Shown here piece after piece: positions 1-9,292 of a stretch of 64,000 nucleotides of DNA. Location: assembly GCA_002298915.1 (NCBI GenBank), contig DBML01000025.1, positions 62,001 through 126,000 on the forward strand. Reading direction: 5' to 3'. The stretch's first letter is position 1. Each line of letters starts with the position of its first letter. Source of the DNA: Clostridium sp. UBA699. Lineage in GTDB: Bacteria; Bacillota; Clostridia; Clostridiales; Clostridiaceae. Under the pieces are notes generated by a model. The model did not search any database and was not told the DNA's origin. It saw only the letters and a list, made by a program, of their open reading frames with translations. The translations under genes and the position numbers were made by a program.

Positions 1-90
1 GTTCTTGCAGTCCCCGTGCCTCGTAGCCCTTACCTTGGCAGTTTCGCCTTCCGCTTCGACCACGATGCCCATCTGTTCTTCTTTTTTCAT
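1..90 (-). CDS. RseC/MucC-like protein, 5' part only
   Basis: The first 30 codons of a gene that runs off the left edge of the window. The peptide begins MKKEEQMGIVVEAEG and reaches RATRHGDCKN at the edge. A short beta-rich start followed by a Gly-Asp-Cys motif matches the beginning of the RseC/MucC (SoxR-reducing) family, in which this Cys opens a cysteine cluster before two membrane helices. In Clostridia such proteins are usually tied to Rnf/SoxR-type redox loci; that role is family knowledge only, because the rest of the gene is not visible. The ATG at 88-90 has a good GGAGGT ribosome site 7 bases upstream, and a promoter-like sequence lies at 229-256. Confidence 0.6.
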   Translation of the reverse strand, partial: MKKEEQMGIVVEAEGETAKVRATRHGDCKN

Positions 91-228
91 ATATGTTACC
101 TCCGGGTAAAAGGATAAGTGCGAATTATGAACTCTGTGCCACCTGACTGTATCATTCTGTGTCATCTGTATCATTTTTTAACATCGAACTGTTTCAACCG
201 AAAATTCAATATTTATTCACACATAATA

Positions 229-256
229 ATTATACTTGTTAAAAAATTAATTACAA
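229..256 (-). promoter_or_regulatory. candidate sigma-A promoter for the RseC-like gene
   Basis: On the minus strand TTGTAA (251-256) and TATAAT (229-234) are separated by 16 bases, about 140 bases upstream of the RseC-like start codon. A perfect -10 with an acceptable -35; no experimental support. Confidence 0.5.
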
Positions 257-614
257 TACTTTTGGAGGACATTGAGGGAAAAAAAAGTGTACAAATTCAA
301 AACACCAGTTGGTTTTCTGGCTTCGGCTCCCTGCCGGTCCTCCCCTCATGCTCTGCGGCCGCACAGTTTGAGGCATGGCAGCGCTTCCCGCCAATTTTTT
401 AACAAAGTGTTTCCGAATTTTGTGAAAGCCTTCTTTTTTGCAGATACAGGAAACTGTTCATTCAGACGTCTGATATTTTTGAAAACATTTTCACAGGTGG
501 TAAAAATATCAATTTGATACAGCCTTCCTCAAGGCTTAGATTGATAATTCGTTAACAATTTGTATTATAACCATCACGATTGAGTTGTATCATTTTTTCC
601 TATGAATCTGTACT
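257..614. other. gene-free spacer
   Basis: About 360 bases between the promoter of the RseC-like gene and the ttcA terminator. Short open frames have no convincing ribosome sites or recognisable products. A GC-richer patch at about 310-395 sits in otherwise AT-rich DNA, but I see no repeat, RNA fold or gene remnant I can name. Confidence 0.4.
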
Positions 615-615
615 A

Positions 616-646
616 AAAAAAGGATGTAAAACTATACATCCTTTTT
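616..646 (-). terminator. rho-independent terminator of ttcA-like gene
   Basis: Inverted repeat AAAAAGGATGTA / TACATCCTTTTT with a 6-base loop. On the minus strand it directly follows the ttcA-like stop codon and ends in a run of seven T. Confidence 0.75.
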
Positions 647-649
647 CGC

Positions 650-1543
650 CTAATCCAGCTCTATCTCCTCTTCCTCCCCGGCGTCGCCGTAGAAGTCCAG
701 GTATGAGTATTTTTTTCCGCCCTTCTCCCAGCCCAGTATGGAGTCCATGTTCACGTTCACGGCCGCGTTGAAGATGGACTTGTCCACGTCCTTGAAGTCC
801 TTCTTTATGTTCTTTATCATGTCCTTTATCTCGTACCTCTTGTTGCCTATCTTCTCGGCAGCAACCATGCAGGCGCAGTTGAGCGGCCAGATCCCGCTGT
901 TCTGGATCCACCTCTCGATGTTGGTCTCCTCGATGTAGTACATCGGCCTTATCAGCTCGATCCCCTCGAAGTTCGTGGACCTCAGCTTCGGCAGCATGGT
1001 CTTGAAGTTGCCCGAGTAGAGCACGTTAAGGAGAGTCGTCTCTATGACGTCGTTGAAGTGGTGCCCCAGTGCGAGCTTGTTGCAGCCCAGCGCCTTCGCC
1101 CTCTTGTAAAGGGAGCCCCTCCTCATCCTGGCGCACATGTAGCACGGGTAGTCCTTGGCTATCCTGTCAACAACCTCGAATATCCCCGACTCGAAAAGGT
1201 CTATGGGTATGTCAAGGTATTTGCAGTTGTCTATCAGCAGCTCCTTGATGTTCTCGTGATAGCCAGGGTCCATGGCTATGAACTCCAGCTCGAAGTTTAC
1301 CTTCCTGTGCAGCTTGAGCTGCTGGAACAGCTTCGCCATGAGAAGGCTGTCCTTGCCGCCGGAAACGGCGACGGCTATCCTGTCCCCGTCCTCCACGAGC
1401 TTGTAGTCGTTTATCGCCTTGACGAACTTCGCCCAGAGCTTCTTCCTGTATTTCTTTGTTATGCTGTGCTCGATCTCCTCCAGCGGCTTCCTCTCGTTGA
1501 AAGGGACGAGTATCTCGCAGCCTTTTCCTGCTATATCGCTCAT
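650..1543 (-). CDS. TtcA-like tRNA 2-thiocytidine synthetase (PP-loop ATPase)
   Basis: 297 aa. The PP-loop SGGKDS lies near residue 60, the central Cys pair is CYMCARMRRG near residue 135, and a further Cys pair NCACMVA lies near 220. This is the layout of the TtcA/TtuA family, which adenylates a tRNA base and thiolates it with help from an Fe-S cluster; TtcA makes s2C32 in tRNA. The acidic C-terminal tail (GEEEEIELD) is not a core feature. The dbpA helicase stop codon lies 25 bases upstream of the start, so the two are probably co-transcribed as an RNA-metabolism pair. The Met start was taken because it is the longest frame and the family N-terminus fits; the site upstream is AAGAGGTGCAAAC. 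Which position is thiolated cannot be told from sequence. Confidence 0.82.
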   Translation of the reverse strand: MSDIAGKGCEILVPFNERKPLEEIEHSITKKYRKKLWAKFVKAINDYKLVEDGDRIAVAVSGGKDSLLMAKLFQQLKLHRKVNFELEFIAMDPGYHENIKELLIDNCKYLDIPIDLFESGIFEVVDRIAKDYPCYMCARMRRGSLYKRAKALGCNKLALGHHFNDVIETTLLNVLYSGNFKTMLPKLRSTNFEGIELIRPMYYIEETNIERWIQNSGIWPLNCACMVAAEKIGNKRYEIKDMIKNIKKDFKDVDKSIFNAAVNVNMDSILGWEKGGKKYSYLDFYGDAGEEEEIELD

Positions 1544-1568
1544 TCTTTGTTTGCACCTCTTCTTATTA

Positions 1569-3014
1569 TTACTTTTCGGCTTTCTGGACCTTAACGGCCT
1601 TGCCCTTGATGGTCCTCTCCCTGAGGCCCTCTATGACCTTTATGCCCTTCCTGTTCATTATGTCGACGTAGGAATGGCTGTCCTGTATGTCGATTATGCC
1701 GATGTCCTCCACGGTTATCCCCGGTATGCTTGTTATCGCCCCAACTATGTCCCCCGGCCTCAGCTTCTTCTTCTTGCCGGCGCCCAGGTAGATCTTCGTG
1801 ATGTCCTTGGAGAGCTCGGCCCCCTTCACCTTCTTGAGCTTTGGCCTGGACCTCACCCTCTCCAGGAAGGCGTCCTTTGCCCTTGCCACCTCTTCCTGGG
1901 AAGGCTGCTCGGCCTTCTCCAGCTCGAAGCCGACGTACTCCTCCACCTGCCTGAGGAACCTCTCCTCCCCGCGGCTCGCTAAGGTTACGGCGGTGCCTTT
2001 ACCGCCGGCCCTGGCCGTCCTTCCTATCCTGTGGACGTAGCGCTCCTTCTCCATGGGGACGTCGTAGTTCACTATGAGGCTGATGTTCTCAACGTCTATG
2101 CCCCTGGCTGCCACGTCGGTGGTGACAAGGAACATGAACTCTCCCCGCCTGAAGCGGTTCATGACGTCGAGTCTCTGGTTCTGCAGCATGCCACCGTGGA
2201 GCGCCTCGCAGGTGAGCCCCTGCTTCCTGAGCCTGGAGGCGAGGGTACCTGCCCTGTCCTTCGTGCTTAGGAATATTATGCCGCTTTCCGGGTTCTCCAG
2301 GTAGAACACGTCCATGAGCACCCTGAACTTCTGCTCCTCCTCGGCGCGGTAGCACACGTGCCTAACGTTCTGGGCGGTGACCGTCTCGGGGCTGACCTCC
2401 ACGGCGGCCGGTTCCCTCATGTACTTCCTGCATAGGTTGTCTATGTCCTGTGGCAGCGTCGCCGAGAAGAGCATGGTGACCCTTTCCTTTGGCAGCGCGT
2501 TTATTATGGCCTCCACCTGGTCGATGAAGCCCATCTTGAGCATCTCGTCAGCCTCGTCTATTATGAAGTACCTAATGCCGGCGAGGTCCAGTGTGCCTCT
2601 CTCTATGTGGTCCAGGGTCCTTCCAGGGGTACCGACTACAACGTGGGTCCTCTGCTTGAGGGTCCTGACCTGGTCCTCGTAGGGCTGCTTGCCGAATATG
2701 GCCGCGCATTTCACCTTCCTCAGCCTTCCTATATGGCTTATGTCCTCCTTAACCTGGACGCAGAGCTCCCTTGTGGGGGTGAGCACGAGGGCCTGTGGCC
2801 TCCTCTCCTCTATGTCCAGCAGCTGGCACACCGGTATGCCGAAGGCTGCCGTCTTTCCGCTGCCGGTCTGTGACTTGACAACAAGGTCCTTCCCCTCAAG
2901 CGCCAGGGGTATTACCTCCTCCTGCACCTGCGATGGCTCCCTGTAGCCCAGCTTATCTATAGCATCAAGAATGCTTTTGTCGAGGCCGAAGCCCCTGAAA
3001 TCTTTGTTTTCCAT
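1569..3014 (-). CDS. dbpA: DEAD-box RNA helicase with DbpA-type RNA-binding domain
   Basis: 481 aa. All helicase motifs are present in order: Q motif region, SQTGSGKT (motif I), PTREL (Ia), IDEAD (II), SAT (III) and HRIGRTARAG (VI). The C-terminal 75 residues, starting near RPGDIVGAI, form the DbpA/YxiN RNA-binding fold, which directs these helicases to hairpin 92 of 23S rRNA for large-subunit assembly. Length matches Bacillus YxiN/DbpA (about 480). A GAGGTGTAAG site precedes the ATG. It probably shares a transcript with the downstream ttcA-like gene, 25 bases away. It is a different subfamily from the second helicase at 10606, which lacks this C-terminal domain. Confidence 0.88.
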   Translation of the reverse strand: MENKDFRGFGLDKSILDAIDKLGYREPSQVQEEVIPLALEGKDLVVKSQTGSGKTAAFGIPVCQLLDIEERRPQALVLTPTRELCVQVKEDISHIGRLRKVKCAAIFGKQPYEDQVRTLKQRTHVVVGTPGRTLDHIERGTLDLAGIRYFIIDEADEMLKMGFIDQVEAIINALPKERVTMLFSATLPQDIDNLCRKYMREPAAVEVSPETVTAQNVRHVCYRAEEEQKFRVLMDVFYLENPESGIIFLSTKDRAGTLASRLRKQGLTCEALHGGMLQNQRLDVMNRFRRGEFMFLVTTDVAARGIDVENISLIVNYDVPMEKERYVHRIGRTARAGGKGTAVTLASRGEERFLRQVEEYVGFELEKAEQPSQEEVARAKDAFLERVRSRPKLKKVKGAELSKDITKIYLGAGKKKKLRPGDIVGAITSIPGITVEDIGIIDIQDSHSYVDIMNRKGIKVIEGLRERTIKGKAVKVQKAEK

Positions 3015-3204
3015 CTTACACCTCTTCTTTAATACTCCAATATACTATAATAACACATTTCGGGGAAGTTTGCGCGTTTGATTTTTCTGCCCCGTTATTC
3101 CCGCCTTTTTCAAATCAGAGCGTTTTTGTCACCTTTCGGCAGCTAAAAGGATTACGCAATCCTTTACATCCGTCCTCAGGGCTCCTGAGCGCCCCATACG
3201 GCCG

Positions 3205-3233
3205 TTGAAGCATTCTCCCGCAGGTGGTATCAT
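3205..3233 (+). promoter_or_regulatory. candidate promoter for gltB
   Basis: TTGAAG (3205-3210), 17-base spacer, TATCAT (3228-3233), about 90 bases before the gltB start. Both boxes deviate from consensus by one or two bases. Confidence 0.4.
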
Positions 3234-3323
3234 ATTGAACAATATTTAACTATTCAGAAAATTGAAACGCGTCCCGGCTATATATTTCAATCCGGGATTG
3301 AACATATGTTAGGAGTGATCGAA

Positions 3324-6300
3324 ATGAACAGACACGGCTACCCGATACCCCAGGGACTCTACAGCGGCGGCACAGAGAAGGACAGCTGCGGCGTGGGCTT
3401 CGCCGCCCAGGTTGACGGGAAAAGATCCAACACGGTGCTTAAGCAGGGGCTCCAGATACTGAAGAACCTGAAGCACAGGGGCGCGGTAGGCGCCGACCCT
3501 GATTCCGGCGACGGCTCGGGAATAATGCTGCAGCTCCCCCACCGCTTCTTCGCAGGGGAGGCAGCAAAGCTCGGCTTCGCGCTTCCGGAAGCGGGCGGCT
3601 ACGCGGTGGGCATGCTGTTCCTGCCCAGGGACCCGAACGTCAGGCTCTTCTGCGAAGGGATCTTCGAGAGGGTCCTGAGGGAGGAGAACCAGCAGCTGCT
3701 GGGCTGGAGGCAGGTCCCGGTGAACGAGAAGGCCTGCGGGCAGTCCGCAAGGGCTACCAGGCCAGACATCGCGCAGGTCTTCATCGGCAGGAACGGCCAG
3801 ACAGCCGACGAGTTCAGGCAAAAGCTCCTAATTGTCAGGAAGCAGGCTCAGAACCTCATCCTGAACTCGGGCACGCCTAACGCCGGCACCTTCTACGTCG
3901 CCAGCCTGTCAGACAGGACCATAGTCTACAAGGGCTTGGTGCTGGGCTTCAGGCTCGAGGATTTCTACCTGGACCTCCGGGACGAAGCCGTGGAGACTGC
4001 CATCGCTCTGGTGCACGAGAGGTACAGCACGAACACCTTCCCGTCGTGGCAGCTAGCCCAGCCTTTCAGGTACCTGGCCCACAACGGCGAGATCAACACG
4101 ATCGTCGGCAACATAAACAAGATGAACGCCAGGGAAGGCGTCATGTACTCCAAGCGCTTCGGCGACGACTTCCGGAAGACCCTCCCCATAATAGAGCCCT
4201 TCGGAAGCGACTCCGCTTCCCTGGACAACGCCCTGGAGCTTTTCCTCGAGAACGGCTACTCCCTGGAGAACTCCATGATGGTGCTCGTCCCGGAAGCCTG
4301 GCACAAGGACAAGCTTATGGACGAGTGCAAGAGGTCCTTCTATGAGTACCACGCAAGGCTCATGGAGCCCTGGGACGGCCCTTCGACTATAGCCTTCACC
4401 GACGGCGAGAAGATCGCGGTATCCCTGGACAGGAACGGACTGAGGCCGGCAAGGTACGTCGTGACGAAGGACAACCTGGTAATCATGGCCTCGGAGACGG
4501 GCGTCGTGGACCTTGACGAGAGCCGCATAGCTGCCAGGGGCATGGTGGAGCCGGGCAAACTGTTCGTGGTGGACACGGCTAGCGGCAGGCTGGTCCCTGA
4601 CGACGAGGTAAAGCACGGCATATGCTCGCAGCACCCCTTCAGCGAGTGGATAAAGCGCAACAGGCTGACCCTGGCCGACATAGCGAAGCACCACGAGGTC
4701 AAGACCATGAGGACCGAGACGCTGCTCCTGAAGCAGAGGGTCTTCGGCTACACCCGAGACGAGCTCAGGAACGTAATCGCCTGCATGACCAACACGAGGA
4801 AGGAGCCTATGGGCTCTATGAACGTGGACGTGCCTCTTGCGGTGCTTTCGAAGAAGCCTCAGCTCCTGTTCGACTACTTCAAGCAGACCTTCGCCCAGGT
4901 CACGAACCCGCCGATAGACCCCATCAGGGAGGAATCCGTAATGTCCCTCACCCAGTTCATCGGCTCCCATGGAAGGATCCTGGACGAGATAGAGACGGAC
5001 ACCGACAGGAAGTACATCGAGCTGAGGCAGCCCGTGCTGTCGAACTCTCAGATAGAGGATATAAAGCACCTGGACGACGAGCACTTCAGCTCCGTCACCA
5101 TACCGATAATATTCGAGACGGACAGGGAGCAGGGCCTCAGGGAAGCTCTTGAGTCGCTCTGCAAGAGGGCCGAGCAGTGCGTGAAAAGCGGCCACAGCAT
5201 CCTGATCCTTAGCGACAAGAGCATAAACATGTACTACGCCCCAATCCCGAGCCTCCTTGCCCTGAGCGCAGTGAACAACCACCTGACCAACAGGAAGCTT
5301 AGGACCTTCGTGGACATCATAGTGGAGGCCGGCGACGCCAGGGACGTGATGCACATAGCCCTGCTGCTCGGCTACGGCGCCAAGGCGGTAAACCCGTACA
5401 TGGTGTACTACTCCATCGCCCACATGCTGGAAACCGGGAAGAGCATAAGGAACGCCAGGGACGCAGAGGAGGGCTTCGACAACTACGTCAAGGCCGTTTC
5501 CTCGGGAATCCTTAAGATAATATCGAGGATGGGCATATCGACGCTCCAGAGCTACAGCGGAGCCCAGATATTCCAGATAATTGGCCTCGGCGACGAGGTG
5601 GTCAGGGACTACTTCCCGAACACCCCTACCAGGATATCCGGCATCAGCCTGGACGACATAGCCCAGGACGTCATCAGCAGGCAGCTGCTATGCGAGATGA
5701 AGCAGCCCAAGGACAAGGAGCACCTGCACCTCAGGGACCTGCTGGAGTTCAGGAGGCTGAAGAACGCTCCCGTGGCACTGGCGGAGGTGGAGCCGGCCGA
5801 GGACATCCTCAGGCGCTTCACCGTGTCGGGCATGTCCTTCGGCTCGCTGAGCAAGGAGGCCCACGAGACCATAGCCGTCGCCATGAACAGGCTGGGCGCC
5901 ACGAGCAACTCCGGCGAGGGCGGCGAGGACCCCGAGAGGTACAGGCCGGACGCCGGCGGCGACAGCAGGAACAGCGCGGTGAAGCAGGTTGCGTCGGCGA
6001 GGTTCGGCGTAACGGCCAACTACCTCGTCAACTGCAGGGAGCTGCAGATCAAGATGGCACAGGGAGCGAAGCCTGGCGAGGGCGGGCACCTGCCCGGCGG
6101 GAAGGTCACGGCGGACATAGCCAGGTTCCGCCACTCCATTCCCGGCATAGACCTGATATCGCCTCCGCCCCACCACGACATATACTCCATCGAGGACCTG
6201 GCGCAGCTCATATTCGACCTTAAAAACGTTAACCCAGCTGCGCGCATAGGCGTGAAGCTCGTTTCCGAGGTGGGCATTGGCACGGTCGCTGCCGGTGTGG

Positions 6301-7682
6301 CCAAGGGCCATGCGGACGTCATAATGATAAGCGGCGGCGACGGCGGTACCGGCGCATCCCCCATAAGCTCAATGAGGTACGTGGGGCTGCCCTGGGAGCT
6401 GGGCCTTGCGGAGGTGCAGCAGACGCTTCTCCTCAACGACCTCCGAAGCAGGGTGACGCTGCAGGTGGATGGGAAGATCAAGAGCGGCAGGGACATAGTT
6501 GTAGCCGCCCTGCTCGGCGCGGAGGAGTACGGCTTCGCGACGGGAGCCCTGGTGTCGATGGGCTGTATCATGTGCAGGCAGTGCGGGCTCAACAGGTGCC
6601 CGGCGGGCATCGCTACCCAGGATCCCGACCTCAGGAGAAAGTTCAAGGGCAGGCCAGAGGACATCATAGCCTGGCTGACCGGCCTCGCCGAGGAAGCGAG
6701 GGAGATCATGGCAGAGCTCGGCTTCAGGAGCCTTGACGAGATGATCGGGAAACCTGAGCACCTGGCTGCGAAGCCAGACGCGGAGGGCCGCCTGAAGGGC
6801 ATAGACCTCTCGCAGCTCCTCTACAGGCCTGAGCTGCCGTCAAGGATACTGGGCAAGCACTCGTTCCCTCAGGACCACAAGATAGACGGGGTCCTGGACG
6901 CTGGCCTGATCGCAGCCTCAGCCGACGCCTTGGACAGAGGCGCCAGGGTGGTCCTGAACAGGGCCATCCGCAACACGGACAGGTCCGCCGGGGCGATGCT
7001 GAGCGGAGAGATAGCCAAGCGCTTCGGCGACGCAGGCCTGGAGGACGATACGATCCTGGTTAACTTCACGGGCTCGGCGGGCCAGAGCTTCGGCGCCTTC
7101 GGAGCCAGGGGCCTCACACTGAGGCTGCGCGGCGACGCCAACGACTACGTGGGCAAGGGCCTGTCCGGCGCTAAGATTGTCCTGACACCTGCCGTGGAAG
7201 CGGGTTTCGCCCCTTCCGAGAACGTGATAGCAGGCAACACGCTCCTTTACGGGGCGACGTCGGGCAAGGCGTTCATCCGCGGCAGGGTCGGGCAGAGGTT
7301 CTGCGTAAGGAACAGCGGGGCCGTTGCGGTGGTGGAGGGCGTGGGAAACCACGGCTGCGAGTACATGACCGGCGGAACCGTAGTAATCCTGGGGCCTGTT
7401 GGCACGAACTTCGGAGCCGGCATGAGCGGCGGCGAGGCCTACGTCCTGGACGAGAGCGGCGACCTCGCCCTCAAGGTCAACAAGGGCGCAAGAAGCTTCC
7501 TGAAGGGCCTGGACGAAGGCGGAGCGCGCGACAGTTCGAAGCTCAAGGCGGTCATCGCGGAGCACCTGGACGCTACGGGAAGCCGCATAGCCGCGGCTGT
7601 GCTGGGGGACTGGGAAGGCTGGAAGGACAAGTTCGTGAAGGTTTCCTCAACCGTGTATGACAGGCATCAGACTCAATATTAG
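3324..7682 (+). CDS. gltB: glutamate synthase, large (alpha) subunit
   Basis: 1452 aa. It makes two glutamates from glutamine and 2-oxoglutarate. A short propeptide ends before CGVGF, whose Cys (about residue 22) is the Ntn glutaminase nucleophile. A class II glutaminase domain follows to about residue 430, then the central and FMN-binding barrel domains. The 3Fe-4S cluster motif CIMCRQCGLNRCP is at about 1080, and the C-terminal GXGXG beta-helix domain runs from about 1190 to the end. The start at 3324 was chosen over an in-frame ATG at 3306 because TTAGGAG lies 8 bases before it. No small subunit (gltD) is in this window, so the reductant partner is either encoded elsewhere or is another donor such as ferredoxin. 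Third codon positions are strongly G/C. A hairpin follows the gene. Confidence 0.96.
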   Translation: MNRHGYPIPQGLYSGGTEKDSCGVGFAAQVDGKRSNTVLKQGLQILKNLKHRGAVGADPDSGDGSGIMLQLPHRFFAGEAAKLGFALPEAGGYAVGMLFLPRDPNVRLFCEGIFERVLREENQQLLGWRQVPVNEKACGQSARATRPDIAQVFIGRNGQTADEFRQKLLIVRKQAQNLILNSGTPNAGTFYVASLSDRTIVYKGLVLGFRLEDFYLDLRDEAVETAIALVHERYSTNTFPSWQLAQPFRYLAHNGEINTIVGNINKMNAREGVMYSKRFGDDFRKTLPIIEPFGSDSASLDNALELFLENGYSLENSMMVLVPEAWHKDKLMDECKRSFYEYHARLMEPWDGPSTIAFTDGEKIAVSLDRNGLRPARYVVTKDNLVIMASETGVVDLDESRIAARGMVEPGKLFVVDTASGRLVPDDEVKHGICSQHPFSEWIKRNRLTLADIAKHHEVKTMRTETLLLKQRVFGYTRDELRNVIACMTNTRKEPMGSMNVDVPLAVLSKKPQLLFDYFKQTFAQVTNPPIDPIREESVMSLTQFIGSHGRILDEIETDTDRKYIELRQPVLSNSQIEDIKHLDDEHFSSVTIPIIFETDREQGLREALESLCKRAEQCVKSGHSILILSDKSINMYYAPIPSLLALSAVNNHLTNRKLRTFVDIIVEAGDARDVMHIALLLGYGAKAVNPYMVYYSIAHMLETGKSIRNARDAEEGFDNYVKAVSSGILKIISRMGISTLQSYSGAQIFQIIGLGDEVVRDYFPNTPTRISGISLDDIAQDVISRQLLCEMKQPKDKEHLHLRDLLEFRRLKNAPVALAEVEPAEDILRRFTVSGMSFGSLSKEAHETIAVAMNRLGATSNSGEGGEDPERYRPDAGGDSRNSAVKQVASARFGVTANYLVNCRELQIKMAQGAKPGEGGHLPGGKVTADIARFRHSIPGIDLISPPPHHDIYSIEDLAQLIFDLKNVNPAARIGVKLVSEVGIGTVAAGVAKGHADVIMISGGDGGTGASPISSMRYVGLPWELGLAEVQQTLLLNDLRSRVTLQVDGKIKSGRDIVVAALLGAEEYGFATGALVSMGCIMCRQCGLNRCPAGIATQDPDLRRKFKGRPEDIIAWLTGLAEEAREIMAELGFRSLDEMIGKPEHLAAKPDAEGRLKGIDLSQLLYRPELPSRILGKHSFPQDHKIDGVLDAGLIAASADALDRGARVVLNRAIRNTDRSAGAMLSGEIAKRFGDAGLEDDTILVNFTGSAGQSFGAFGARGLTLRLRGDANDYVGKGLSGAKIVLTPAVEAGFAPSENVIAGNTLLYGATSGKAFIRGRVGQRFCVRNSGAVAVVEGVGNHGCEYMTGGTVVILGPVGTNFGAGMSGGEAYVLDESGDLALKVNKGARSFLKGLDEGGARDSSKLKAVIAEHLDATGSRIAAAVLGDWEGWKDKFVKVSSTVYDRHQTQY

Positions 7683-7702
7683 CTGCACCCCCTATGCGGG
7701 AT

Positions 7703-7750
7703 CAGGGCTATTTTGTCAGCCGCCCTGCTTCCGCATTCAAAATAGCCCTG
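7703..7750 (+). terminator. stem-loop after gltB
   Basis: Twelve-base arms CAGGGCTATTTT (7703-7714) and AAAATAGCCCTG (7739-7750) around a 24-base loop, starting 20 bases after the gltB stop. There is no T-run, so it may be a processing or stabilising hairpin rather than a classical terminator. A partial third copy of the arm (GGGCTATTATT) follows at about 7770. Confidence 0.5.
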
Positions 7751-7861
7751 GCCGTGGATTCTGCGGCCCGGGCTATTATTTCGCCGAAAGCGATGTACTT
7801 GAAGGACTTTATTTCATATAATGTAATTAGGTGCGATATTGATTTGTGGGGAGTGGTAATT

Positions 7862-8458
7862 ATGTCACGTGTTAATTTGTATCATAACGGTTTCCTGGTA
7901 AAAAGAATCAATAATGACGACACTGTTGTTCACGGTCAATACAAGGGCATAGAGGGCGGTAACTGGCCAATTGGCAGAGCCTTTTCTTCGGAAGCTGTCA
8001 GCGCGGAGGAGCAGGGATATCTTGTGCATTTTCTTGAAAACAACGTCTTCCTAAACGGTTCCGACAGCTCTTACGTCGACGTCTGTCCCAACATCTACTT
8101 CACGAAGAGATACGTCAAGGCTTGCCGCGCTGCAGGTTTTGAGGTGCAGGTGCTTTACTGCAGGACCCAGAGAAGGTACCCTGAATGCGATATCGATCCC
8201 GTTGCTGACAATTACAGGCTCATAGGCTACGACTACGGCTCTGCGGGCAGCGATTACCATTCCTGCGTTTTAAGCGAGGCTGGCAGTCTGGAGGGGCTGT
8301 CTCACTTCCAGCTGAACAAATACGGTTTGTTCGGAAGCGAGCCGGAAATCCTGGAGTTCATAAAACTGAGGAATGAGCTGAAGAAGGCTAAACCGGAGTT
8401 GGGCTTGGAGGACGAGGATTTCATCATCTACCAGTTGTGGGAGTGCGAAAACGTTTGA
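7862..8458 (+). CDS. uncharacterised protein
   Basis: 198 aa, not recognised. The start at 7862 (MSRVNLYHNG) was chosen because GGGGAGTGG lies just upstream; a longer frame reaching 7694 overlaps the gltB hairpin and lacks a ribosome site. The sequence is soluble and acidic, rich in Tyr and Cys, with no signal peptide or membrane segment. It carries a WPIGRAFSSEAVSAEEQGYL stretch and a charged C-terminal tail (LEDEDFIIYQLWECENV). Size and composition resemble small immunity- or toxin-partner-type orphans, but I have no motif to support that. It is a single-gene unit: a hairpin precedes it, and a terminator that resembles the one after the next gene follows it. Confidence 0.6.
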   Translation: MSRVNLYHNGFLVKRINNDDTVVHGQYKGIEGGNWPIGRAFSSEAVSAEEQGYLVHFLENNVFLNGSDSSYVDVCPNIYFTKRYVKACRAAGFEVQVLYCRTQRRYPECDIDPVADNYRLIGYDYGSAGSDYHSCVLSEAGSLEGLSHFQLNKYGLFGSEPEILEFIKLRNELKKAKPELGLEDEDFIIYQLWECENV

Positions 8459-8483
8459 TTGCGGATAATTAATGAGAAATAAA

Positions 8484-8530
8484 CATCCCCGGGAGGTTCC
8501 TTGCGCAGGAGCCCCTCGGGGATTGTTCTG
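8484..8530 (+). terminator. terminator-like hairpin, sequence-related to the one at 9236
   Basis: Stem built from ATCCCCG and CGGGGAT with an inner GAGG...CCTC pairing, then ATTGTTCTG and TGTTTAAGTGTTGTTATT. The last 18 bases recur exactly after the hairpin at 9236. Confidence 0.6.
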
Positions 8531-8609
8531 TTTAAGTGTTGTTATTGTTGTTCCAGGTTTTCAGTAAATAAATTATCCCTATTGCCGGCATAACCCCAAA
8601 ATTATTTCC

Positions 8610-8639
8610 TTGTACATCCAGCCATATATTTCCTATAAT
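8610..8639 (+). promoter_or_regulatory. candidate promoter
   Basis: TTGTAC (8610-8615), 18-base spacer, perfect TATAAT (8634-8639), 43 bases before the start of the membrane protein at 8683. Confidence 0.5.
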
Positions 8640-8682
8640 AATATCATATGTGTTTTGTTAGCGTTTTGGAAGGATGTGCATT

Positions 8683-9198
8683 ATGTATAAACAAAAGCTT
8701 GAAATATACCATATACCTATAAGGTTTTATGCAGAATATAATTTTGTACTTGTTGCTTCTGCTATTTTTTTGAGCCTGTCAGTGATTGCCCCGAATTTCT
8801 TAATTTTCTCTCACCCTAATGTTAATATACATGAGAAAATTGCGATATCAACGATGATGCTCCCCCTTTATTTATACGCCTTGTATATTGACGCGGACCT
8901 GATCCACTCCTTCGTCCTTAAAAAGCAATATGTTGAAATAAATTTCGATGGAATAATAATTAAGAAGCTGTTTAAAGATTTAGTTATTCGATGGGATGAT
9001 ATATTTGGAGCTGAAACATATTCTTTCAGGAATTTTGAGAGCATCAGGCTAACAAGAATGAAAGATGCAGCGGTTGATCCGTTTCCAAGCATTTTTGGGG
9101 GAGCGTTCGCCAAGATTCATGTGGACATACCCTCCCGCAAGTACAGGAATATTGACAGCAGAAAATTTATCAACACGATTGGGAAACACTTGAAATAA
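8683..9198 (+). CDS. uncharacterised membrane protein with PH-like C-terminal part
   Basis: 171 aa. Two hydrophobic helices (about residues 20-45 and 55-75) are followed by a cytosolic beta-rich domain of about 95 residues (IIKKLFKDLVIRWDDIFGAE...). The arrangement of two helices and then a strand-rich domain with an I-x-W-x-D-I segment recalls bacterial PH-like/STM3941-type proteins; this is a fold-level guess. The start at 8683 was preferred over the ATG at 8674 because GGAAGG lies 9 bases before it. Base composition is clearly more AT-rich than in gltB or the methyltransferase next to it, which hints at a different origin. It has its own promoter and terminator. Confidence 0.6.
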   Translation: MYKQKLEIYHIPIRFYAEYNFVLVASAIFLSLSVIAPNFLIFSHPNVNIHEKIAISTMMLPLYLYALYIDADLIHSFVLKKQYVEINFDGIIIKKLFKDLVIRWDDIFGAETYSFRNFESIRLTRMKDAAVDPFPSIFGGAFAKIHVDIPSRKYRNIDSRKFINTIGKHLK

Positions 9199-9235
9199 TG
9201 TAAGAATAAATGGATAGATGGACAGAAATGACGAA

Positions 9236-9292
9236 TGCCCGAGGGGCCTATGCGTTGCGGCAACCTCGGGCATTGTTTTGTTTAAGTGTTGT
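9236..9292. terminator. terminator between convergent genes
   Basis: Stem AATGCCCGAGG / CCTCGGGCATT with a 19-base loop, then TGTTTAAGTGTTGTTATT and a T-run at 9291-9300. It serves the plus-strand gene ending at 9198 and abuts the stop codon of the minus-strand methyltransferase. Its 3' flank repeats that of the hairpin at 8484. Confidence 0.7.

Noticed and set aside
4053..5423. Long open frame antisense to gltB
   Set aside because: A shadow frame of a GC-rich gene: no ribosome site, no recognisable domain, and the plus strand is unambiguous glutamate synthase.
7694..7861. Longer N-terminus of the gene at 7862
   Set aside because: The extension runs through the hairpin after gltB and has no ribosome site; GGGGAG supports the start at 7862.
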